Shown here: positions 1 through 5,422 of the stretch, in pieces | Layout: each line of letters opens with the position of its first letter | Numbering within the stretch: the stretch's first letter is position 1 | DNA from: Candidatus Latescibacterota bacterium | GTDB taxonomy: Bacteria > JAAXHH01 > JABIQT01 | Direction of reading: 5' to 3' | Length of the DNA stretch: 8,308 nt | NCBI GenBank assembly: GCA_018667995.1 | Contig: JABIQT010000144.1 | Location: forward strand, 1 to 8,308 | Position numbers and translations under genes: made by a program | Notes under the pieces: generated by a model | Seen by the model: the letters and a program-made list of their open reading frames with translations, nothing else | Databases searched by the model: none | Told to the model about the DNA's origin: nothing

Positions 1-1459
1 ATCCTGGCACGCGCTGGAGCGACGGAACGCCGGTTACCGCCTATGACTTCGAGTACACCTTCAAGCGCCTGCTGCATCCGGACGGCGGCAATGTGTATGC
101 GTTCTTTTATTATGACATCAAGGGCGCCAAGGCCTTTAATCAAAGGAAAATTGCCGATCCGAATGCCCTGGGCGTGCGTGCGATGGATGACCTGACGCTG
201 GTGATCGAGACCGAGGAGCCGTGTGCCTATTTTCCGTTTGTAACTTCGTACACCGCTTCATCGCCCGTGCCCCGATGGCAGCTGGAAAATACGGTCCTCG
301 CTGGATCGATGCAGGCAATTGTGTGAGTAATTCGGCGTTTCGGCTGGACGACTGGATTCGCGGAAAACACATGACCTTTCGACTCAATCCACACTATAGT
401 GGCAACAACCCAGCTTATTTGAGAAAAGTTGTGCGGCTCTTTTCCGGCCTGGCCGGCACCGGTAGCGCTACTGGCGGCTTCGGAATCCTTCCGTACGAGA
501 ACAATGAGATTGACCTGATAGGGGTCGGTAATCCGGCAGATATAGACCGGGTCAATAATGATCCGGTGTTAAGCAAACAGCTCTGGCAGTACAACGGTTT
601 GACGACGAGCTATCTTTTCTTCCGAACACAGGAACCGCCATTCAACGACAACCGGGTTAGAAAAGCGATTGCCCTGGCCATCGATAAACAGAACATTGCC
701 GATGTGTTATTCAAGGGAACTGTGGTGCCGGCCTACACCATGCGTCCCCCTAGTTTCGTTGGAGTCGTGGAGGGCAAAAACAGTGGTTTTCAGCAGCATA
801 ATCCAGAGGAAGCACGACGGCTCTTAATCGAGGCAGGATATCCGGATGGAAAGGGATTTCCCGTAATGGAAATGTGGTTGCGGGATATGCCAGCTGCCTC
901 CCACGGTGGTCAGGCGGCACAGGTAATTCAACAACAGCTGCGCGAGATTCTGGGGATCCAGATCCATATCCGCAATACACAAACAAACACGTTTAATTCA
1001 CTGATGTACGAATGGAAAATCCCCATGGGCCTCGTCGGCTACGGCCCTGATTTTCCGGATCCGCAGAGCATGCTAGGGGTGCCCTGGCGCTCACAACCCA
1101 GAGGATTCACACGGCACGACTGGGCCAACCCGCGTTTCGATGAATTGATCGACAGAGCCAGAAGTGAAACTGATCGGGAAAATCGGTTTCGGCTATATGA
1201 TGAAGCCGAAGGGATTCTGGCTGGTGAGGTAGGTGGTGCTTTCCTGTGGCACAGTCAGGGATATCAATTGCGCAAGCCCTGGCTTAAGGGCCTCAAACAG
1301 GATAGAAATGGCTTCTATCCATTCTGGGAAAACAACACCGTTTACAGTGAAATGTACATCGGCACAGAATGGCGGAATCGAATCATAAGTAGTCGATACG
1401 GCAAAACGGGGAGGCGGGGCTGTGTCAGTGCCAAAGCATCTTTCGACAGATATCCGTGA
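1..1459 (+). pseudogene. Peptide ABC transporter solute-binding protein (SBP family 5), 5'-truncated by window edge and frameshifted
   Basis: This is an OppA/DppA-type periplasmic binding protein, which captures peptides or similar solutes for an ABC importer. The N-terminus lies outside the window. From base 3 the frame encodes the family hallmark WSDGTPVTAYDF followed by EYTFKR. It then passes through VIETEEPCAYFPF and would end prematurely at 326. The second frame takes over at the lysine codon at 287 and runs to the stop at 1457-1459. It carries the expected SNSAFRLDDWIRGK, RKAIALAIDK, NPEEARRLLIEAGYPDG and YGPDFPDPQSM blocks. The frames join at the A-run 286-289 (ctggaaaatacgg); one extra A would restore E-K-Y-G-P. 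Family similarity seems to end near MYIGTEWR (about 1375), so the last ~25 residues may be readthrough into unrelated DNA. No transporter permease or ATPase gene follows. It may be a real pseudogene or a sequencing indel. Confidence 0.9.
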
Positions 1460-1601
1460 ACCCGAGCACAACTGTTTCTCGATTTATAGCTTTCCCAACA
1501 GCATAGACCATCGCAATGATCCCCGAGCTCGCCTCTACAGGAAGACAATACCAAGGCTTTACCCTTTCTTCCAGCTCTTCGGGCAGAGGATCTCCGGGCA
1601 C
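1425..1601 (-). CDS. Possible small ORF or gene fragment, 58 codons, function unknown
   Basis: A minus-strand frame begins at a GTG (1601-1599) and stops at TGA (1427-1425). It stays open upstream to a TAA at 1670-1668, so it could be the 3' end of a longer decayed gene. The predicted peptide begins MPGDPLPEELEERVKPW and includes a hydrophobic stretch SSGIIAMVYAVGKAI. Its composition is more protein-like than the proline- and arginine-rich plus-strand frame across the same bases. There is no convincing ribosome-binding site and I recognise no family. It overlaps the non-conserved tail of the binding-protein frame, which would fit a recombination junction near 1380-1425. It could equally be a chance open frame. 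Confidence 0.22.
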   Translation of the reverse strand: MPGDPLPEELEERVKPWYCLPVEASSGIIAMVYAVGKAINRETVVLGFTDICRKMLWH

Positions 1602-1783
1602 ACAGGGTGCACGCCCTTGATGCTCAGATGTGTTTTGAAACTGCTGAGAATTGCTGCGGATCGGCCTTTAGATAAACTCAATTCTGTACAGACATACACT
1701 ACATTCACAGCCATCCCCCTAATCGGGACCGTTGATTGTCAGCGTTCTCCGGCATAGTTTCTATCGTCCAGCGACGACCTTTA
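1460..1783. other. Stretch without an assigned gene between the binding-protein gene and the IS3 remnant
   Basis: This interval holds no recognisable gene. A plus-strand open frame crosses it (1422-1757), but its product has no family motif or ribosome-binding site. The minus-strand frame described at 1425-1601 occupies part of it. I looked for the left terminal inverted repeat of an IS3-family element just upstream of 1784 and saw none. I saw no intrinsic terminator with a T-run either. It may be debris left by rearrangement around the transposase remnant. Confidence 0.6.
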
Positions 1784-2139
1784 TTGCGCAAAGCACGGTT
1801 CAACGAAACACAGATTGTCAAAATTCTCAAATCTGTTGAGGCTGGTGGCCCGGTGAGAGGGGCTACCGGCAACACGGTATCTCCGATACCACCTACTGTG
1901 TTTGGAAGAGCAAGTTTAACGGTATTGAGGCATCGGGTGTCAAGTGCTTGAAAGAGCTGGAAGACGAGAACACAAAGCTAAAGCTGCTCATTGCCAATCT
2001 TTCGCTCGAAAACCACGCGCTCAAAGGTCTCATTGGGAAAATCTCTGGCGCCGGTCGCGTGGGTGTCGCCCGTGCGGTCCCTGACTCACGAAATATGGCG
2101 ATGAGGGCGAGCCAAACGACGGCTGGAACGTCACGGTGA
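1784..2139 (+). mobile_element. IS3-family transposase remnant (OrfA plus start of OrfB), multiply frameshifted
   Basis: OrfA of IS3-type elements is a DNA-binding helix-turn-helix protein followed by a leucine-zipper coiled coil. Frame 2 from a TTG at 1784 gives LRKARFNETQIVKILKSVEA then GGPVR, the usual OrfA N-terminus. At about 1859-1863 one base is missing. Frame 1 then gives YRQHGISDTTY, VWKSKFNGIEAS and the coiled coil LKELEDENTKLKLLIANLSL up to 2040. From 2045 short pieces in changing frames resemble the OrfB N-terminus: PVRSLTHE in frame 2 (about 2069-2092), YG in frame 3, then AGTSR in frame 1 up to the TGA at 2137-2139. The catalytic DDE part of OrfB is absent, and I see no terminal inverted repeats or target duplication. 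It is most like the IS51/IS407 side of the family. It cannot transpose by itself. Confidence 0.85.
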
Positions 2140-2337
2140 TTCATCCCAGACGGGTTAATGTCCGAGCAGAATGGGAAGAAGGTCGTATTATTGGGGCACC
2201 CAGGTAGCTCAGGCGGGGCGAATATCCCCACTTCTTCCTGAGCAGCAGCGGAATACCTCACAAATTCCGCACGGCGATTCCGCGGCAACGCCCACTGCAA
2301 CCTGCGGTAGCCCAGGCTGTCCGACCCCGTCCCGTTT

Positions 2338-2367
2338 TTGAAATATTGGCACGGCAGTTGCAATAAA
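2338..2367 (+). promoter_or_regulatory. Weak sigma70-like promoter candidate for the DUF218/SUMF1 operon
   Basis: TTGAAA (2338-2343, 5 of 6 to the -35 consensus) is followed after 18 nt by AATAAA (2362-2367, 4 of 6 to the -10 consensus). Transcription would start near 2375 and give a leader of about 85 nt containing the hairpin at 2409-2426. The match was found by eye and is weak, so a different promoter is possible. Confidence 0.22.
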
Positions 2368-2408
2368 GGTACGCACACCAAGTCCAGGATTGGTCGGCAG
2401 ACGCGGTT

Positions 2409-2426
2409 CAGGTTTGAGAAAACCTG
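2409..2426 (+). repeat. Perfect 7-bp hairpin with a GAGA (GNRA-type) loop in the leader of the DUF218 gene
   Basis: CAGGTTT (2409-2415) and AAACCTG (2420-2426) pair perfectly across the four-base loop GAGA. On the plus strand this is a GNRA tetraloop, which is unusually stable in RNA. It sits 20 nt upstream of the ribosome-binding site at 2447. No T-run follows, so it is not a standard terminator. It may simply be chance, or part of the minus-strand open frame crossing this spot. Confidence 0.4.
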
Positions 2427-2446
2427 CAATAAGTGCCGCGCCATAC

Positions 2447-2452
2447 AAGAGG
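2447..2452 (+). promoter_or_regulatory. Ribosome-binding site of the DUF218 gene
   Basis: AAGAGG lies 7 nt before the ATG at 2460 and 4 nt before the adjacent ATG at 2457. The 7-nt spacing is closer to the optimum, which is why the start is placed at 2460. The upstream in-frame ATG at 2433 has no such site. Confidence 0.6.
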
Positions 2453-2459
2453 TCGAATG

Positions 2460-3092
2460 ATGAGCTGGTATGATCGGTTTAAAGGCGTAAATAAAGCCAT
2501 AATCGCGGTGGTGATCTTTATATTGTTGACAGTCGTCCTGATAGGATGGACGCCGATGGCCCAATGGCTCGGGCAGGACCTGATCGAGCCAACCGTTTTG
2601 GCGAAGTCGGATGTGGTCATCGTCGCCGGAGGTGAGATTTACGAGGACGGGGTCCTGTCTGACGCAGCCTTACGGCAGACGGTGCACGCTCTTCGCCTCG
2701 TCCGGCGTGGATTTGCGTCGAAACTAATCTTCACGGGCACTTCTGACAGTGATTCACCGCTTTCTCATGTGGAAGCCATGTCTTACCTGGCGCTCGAAAT
2801 GGGATTGAAACCGGATATGGTCCTGGTCAACCGCGCGGCCCCCGATGCCGACCATCTTGAAATGCTGCCTGCGATATTTCAACGAGAAGGGTGGAAGAGC
2901 GGTCTGCTCGTCACCTCTTCGCTGGAAAGTGCGAGGCTTTCTCAGGCGTTGCGGCTTCAGGGGCTCAGCATTTCCGCGGCCCCGGTCCCATTTCACGAAA
3001 AGTACCGGGATTCGTTGCCGGAACGCCTCGGGCTCTTCCAGTCTGTCTGCGCGGAGTACATCTTATTGATAACGCATAAGTGGTGGAGGTAG
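2460..3092 (+). CDS. YdcF/DUF218-family membrane protein (divergent)
   Basis: This is a 210-residue protein. Residues 12-31 (KAIIAVVIFILLTVVLIGW) form one N-terminal membrane span, placing the rest most likely outside the inner membrane. The DUF218 fold is suggested by the strand-turn DVVIVAGG (51-58), the repeated L..G pattern around RLVRRGFASKLIFTGT (79-94), the HVEAMSYL helix (103-110) with its conserved Glu, and LLVTSSLESARLSQAL (149-164). In typical relatives (SanA, ElyC, YdcF) that last block is VTs-yH-x-R; here the Tyr-His pair is missing but the Arg remains, and the usual NT-x-EN block is also not evident. Proteins of this family are linked to envelope barrier or peptidoglycan-precursor functions, but their reaction is poorly defined. 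The stop is 6 nt before the next gene, so the two are probably co-transcribed. The start could also be 2457. Confidence 0.8.
   Translation: MSWYDRFKGVNKAIIAVVIFILLTVVLIGWTPMAQWLGQDLIEPTVLAKSDVVIVAGGEIYEDGVLSDAALRQTVHALRLVRRGFASKLIFTGTSDSDSPLSHVEAMSYLALEMGLKPDMVLVNRAAPDADHLEMLPAIFQREGWKSGLLVTSSLESARLSQALRLQGLSISAAPVPFHEKYRDSLPERLGLFQSVCAEYILLITHKWWR
3085..3090 (+). promoter_or_regulatory. Strong ribosome-binding site of the SH3/TPR/SUMF1 gene, lying inside the end of the DUF218 gene
   Basis: GGAGGT lies 8 nt before the ATG at 3099. It overlaps the last codons of the upstream DUF218 gene (TGG-AGG-TAG), which supports coupled translation of the two genes. Confidence 0.8.
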
Positions 3093-3098
3093 ATCGTA

Positions 3099-5204
3099 AT
3101 GAGACATAAACTGTGGACCTTGAGAAACGTCCTACTGGGATTTATCTTCGCAGGCTGCTACCTGGGATACGCGAACGAGCAGGTAATGGCACAAGCATTC
3201 CTGCGTCACGGTACCATCACCGCTATCGAAGGGGACACCGTATTCGTGCAGATGGAGTCGGGACTCATCGTAGACTCCGACATGACAGGATATGTGCTGA
3301 CGGTTGAAACGGGAGTCGAGTTGACGCCTCCACCCAAGACGGCGGATATCCGAGTCGTTCGGATGGGCACGCCGACCACCGTCTCGTCCGATCGGGGTGT
3401 CATCATGGTTCGGAGTCTGAACATGCGGGTCAGACCCGGCGGGGAGGTGGTGCGTTCGCTGCCTCGAGGTTCCGTCGTGGACGTGCTGGACCAGGGGACA
3501 GACTGGTACACCGTACGCCATGACGGAGATATGGGTGTAGTCAGCAGTCAGTACGTTTCGGTGGTTAGTGACACCGTAGCAACGGGCGGGAACCGTGCCG
3601 GTATAATCATGGCTCGGGCACTGAACGTTCGAGAAAGCCCTGACGGAACCGTCGTTCACTCCTTGTCCCGTGGAACGGTTTTGGCGGTGCTCGACGAGGT
3701 CGACGGATGGATGAGCATCACGTCGGGTACATTCAGCGGATACGTAAGCGCGGAACATGTGGACGTACTCGAGACCCGCCAAACATCCGGAATGCCTTCT
3801 GGAGACGTAGTTTGCGTGGTGGAACGCCGATTCAGTGAATTCGAGCCTGGGCAAAGCTACCGGGTGCTGTTTGACGCCGTGGAACAGGGGGTGAATCCGG
3901 GGAGCACCCTGGTCGGCGAGGCAGGTGTCGCTCCTGCGGGGCCACTGAATACTGGCGTCGCGTCTCCATCCGGTCTGGAAAGCGAGCGGCCATATGTATT
4001 CTACCTGAGAAAGGGCGTCGCCCTGTACGAAATTGGGGACTACGAGTCGAGTATCCGATACCTGGAAAAATCGCTCCGCGACTACCCCGACGACCCCTTT
4101 GTCGTTGATATGCTCTCAAAATCTAAAGAGCGGCTGGCCAATTCTGCATCACTTGCCCGCTCGGGCGTTACAGCATCAGGTGACGGCGCCACGGGAGATT
4201 CAGATCAGATCGCCGCATGGAAGCTGGCGGCCCAGTATTATATCGATCATGGCGAATATGACGATGCGCGGCCCTACCTGGAGACGCTGCTCGACAAGGT
4301 GCCCAACGACCAGGATGTTGCAGTGTGGTTGCACAAGGGAACGGGGCCCGCCCTGGAAGCAGTCAGCGAAAGCAGGAGAATCATCCGACTGGGCGACGGG
4401 CAGGGCATCGAGCTGACCGCCGTGACCGGCGGATCATTCCAAATGGGTGACACCTTCGACGAAGGTGACGACGAGAAGCCAGTTCGTTCGGTGGACATCT
4501 CGGATTTCTGGATGGGCGTTTACGAGATAAACAATGGCCAGTTTGCGGCTTTCTTAAACGCCCGGGGCGACCTGACCCCTTCCTATGCCCCCTGGGTCGA
4601 CCTCGAGAACGAGGCGTCGCTGATAGAGAAACGCGACGGATCGTATTTTCCTAAGGAAGGTTACGAACGACATCCAATGGTAAACGTTACGTGGCACGGC
4701 GCAGCGGCCTTTGCCGGCTGGGTGGGCGGTCGATTGCCCACGGAAGCCGAATGGGAGTACGCGGCCAGGAACGGAGGTCAGAATCTCAGGTACACGACCG
4801 GGGACACGCTGACGCATCACGAAGCCAATTTCAGACAGCGGGGTTCGGCGTTCACCGGATCAGCATTTCAACCAACGGGTACTTTTCAGCCCAGCCCTCT
4901 CGGGCTCCACGATATGGCTGGCAACGTCTGGGAATGGTGTATGGACTGGTACCACCCGGATTCCTACGAAAGCGGAGATGAAACAGACCCACGCGGTCCG
5001 GACTTTGGAGAAAACCGCGTACTGAGAGGCGGATCGTGGTTCGACAATCGCTCTGTCTGCCGCGCCGCGTACCGTAACTGGAACAATCCCGAGGCATCGC
5101 GCGTCAACATCGGTTTCCGGATCGTAGTGCCCTATCAGGATACAACTCCGGCTTCTGATTCGATTCCGGTTTCTGATTTATTGTCTCCCCGTCCAGGCCG
5201 TTGA
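3099..5204 (+). CDS. Exported SH3-SH3-TPR-SUMF1 (formylglycine-generating-enzyme-like) protein
   Basis: This is a 701-residue multidomain protein. Residues 1-33 form an export signal, with a possible signal peptidase I site after AQA (31-33). FAGC at 17-20 is a weak lipobox alternative. Residues 34-95 form a beta-rich module of no clear family. Two bacterial SH3 domains follow: about 100-157 ([19 protein letters not shown]) and about 167-225 ([19 protein letters not shown]). TPR-like helices lie at about 298-346 and 370-412. A SUMF1/FGE-like domain spans about 437-678, with [38 protein letters not shown] and [19 protein letters not shown]. Aligned by eye to sulfatase-activating enzyme (GGSYMCHRSYCYR), the first catalytic cysteine position is Asp and only the second, C654, remains. 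True formylglycine generation is therefore doubtful. The likely role is envelope binding or scaffolding; the substrate is unknown. It is the second gene of the DUF218 operon. Confidence 0.9.
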   Translation: MRHKLWTLRNVLLGFIFAGCYLGYANEQVMAQAFLRHGTITAIEGDTVFVQMESGLIVDSDMTGYVLTVETGVELTPPPKTADIRVVRMGTPTTVSSDRGVIMVRSLNMRVRPGGEVVRSLPRGSVVDVLDQGTDWYTVRHDGDMGVVSSQYVSVVSDTVATGGNRAGIIMARALNVRESPDGTVVHSLSRGTVLAVLDEVDGWMSITSGTFSGYVSAEHVDVLETRQTSGMPSGDVVCVVERRFSEFEPGQSYRVLFDAVEQGVNPGSTLVGEAGVAPAGPLNTGVASPSGLESERPYVFYLRKGVALYEIGDYESSIRYLEKSLRDYPDDPFVVDMLSKSKERLANSASLARSGVTASGDGATGDSDQIAAWKLAAQYYIDHGEYDDARPYLETLLDKVPNDQDVAVWLHKGTGPALEAVSESRRIIRLGDGQGIELTAVTGGSFQMGDTFDEGDDEKPVRSVDISDFWMGVYEINNGQFAAFLNARGDLTPSYAPWVDLENEASLIEKRDGSYFPKEGYERHPMVNVTWHGAAAFAGWVGGRLPTEAEWEYAARNGGQNLRYTTGDTLTHHEANFRQRGSAFTGSAFQPTGTFQPSPLGLHDMAGNVWEWCMDWYHPDSYESGDETDPRGPDFGENRVLRGGSWFDNRSVCRAAYRNWNNPEASRVNIGFRIVVPYQDTTPASDSIPVSDLLSPRPGR
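5147..5181 (+). repeat. Imperfect tandem duplication of ~17-18 bp in the 3' end of the SUMF1 gene
   Basis: TCCGGCTTCTGATTCGAT (5147-5164) is followed directly by TCCGGTTTCTGATTTAT (5165-5181). In the protein this gives the low-complexity tail [10 protein letters not shown] after the folded domain ends near IGFRIV. It looks like a recent slippage duplication in a disordered tail. Confidence 0.6.
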
Positions 5205-5267
5205 TAGGAAATTCTACCGATAGGCCCGCACACGCGCAAGCATCTCTGTTCTATGACGACTGGTCTG

Positions 5268-5402
5268 TTAGTGTTCCCAACGCGTTTCAAGCCAAGGTGT
5301 CGGAAAAACTTCAGCCACCGATTCGCTTTTAATGCGCCACGCCTGGCGAATCAGCACCTCAATGATATGGCCCAACACGCGGGCACCGGCCAACCTGCCC
5401 AT
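5268..5402 (-). CDS. Possible 44-residue small protein directly downstream of the SulP gene
   Basis: On the minus strand an ATG at 5402-5400 opens a 44-codon frame ending in TAA at 5270-5268. It begins 20 nt after the SulP stop codon in the same orientation, so it could share the transcript. The product starts MGRLAGARVLGHIIEVLIRQ, a plausible amphipathic helix with hydrophobic and basic residues, and ends in a Trp-rich tail (TPWLETRWEH). Codon choice looks coding-like. GAGGGG lies about 16 nt upstream of the ATG, farther than is ideal. The frame is also open back to the SulP stop region, where a TTG overlaps the TGA. I do not recognise the protein. It could be the 3' remnant of a lost gene or chance. 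Confidence 0.33.
   Translation of the reverse strand: MGRLAGARVLGHIIEVLIRQAWRIKSESVAEVFPTPWLETRWEH
5320..5352. repeat. Inverted repeat in the convergent intergenic region
   Basis: GATTCGC (5320-5326) is matched by GCGAATC (5346-5352) with 19 bases between. Inside it CGCCA and TGGCG can pair around CGCC as an alternative short hairpin. No T-run follows on either strand, so a standard intrinsic terminator is not supported, although the position between two converging genes would suit a transcription barrier. It also falls inside the 44-codon ORF described at 5268-5402. I saw no other structure between 5205 and 5422. Confidence 0.35.
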
Positions 5403-5422
5403 CTGCGTTAGACCGTGCCCCC

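Larger units (their letters stand above)
2140..2446. other. Stretch without an assigned gene upstream of the DUF218 gene; holds an unassigned minus-strand open frame
   Basis: No family is recognisable on either strand. A minus-strand frame (2448-2209, 79 codons, ATG to TGA) has a coding-like composition. It begins MYGAALIAGFLKPEPRLP and contains NPGLGVRTFIATAVPIFQ, then a cysteine-rich end. It has no ribosome-binding site and points away from the downstream operon. A longer minus-strand frame (1893-2564) runs antisense to the clear IS3 remnant and is probably a shadow. The plus-strand frames here are broken by stops and rich in Pro, Ser and Thr. The interval is best read as decayed DNA that also carries the leader of the DUF218 gene. 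Confidence 0.5.

Noticed and set aside
286-289. Programmed frameshift in the binding-protein gene
   Set aside because: The site (GGAAAAT) is not a known slippery heptamer, no stimulatory structure or internal ribosome-binding site is visible, and this protein family is not known to use frameshifting.
1691-1698. CTGTACAG as a LexA/SOS box
   Set aside because: The LexA box needs CTGT and ACAG separated by eight bases; here they are adjacent, so it is only a short palindrome.
1893-2564. 223-codon minus-strand frame across the IS3 remnant and the DUF218 start
   Set aside because: It is antisense to recognisable IS3 OrfA sequence and to the N-terminus of the DUF218 gene, and its product shows serine runs and no family features.
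3132-3854. 240-codon open frame antisense to the SH3/TPR/SUMF1 gene
   Set aside because: It lies opposite a gene with clear SH3 domains, its product has no motif and is rich in His and Arg, and it has no ribosome-binding site. It is a shadow.
5205-5422. Bidirectional intrinsic terminator between the converging genes
   Set aside because: The inverted repeat present has a 19-base loop and no T-run on either strand.
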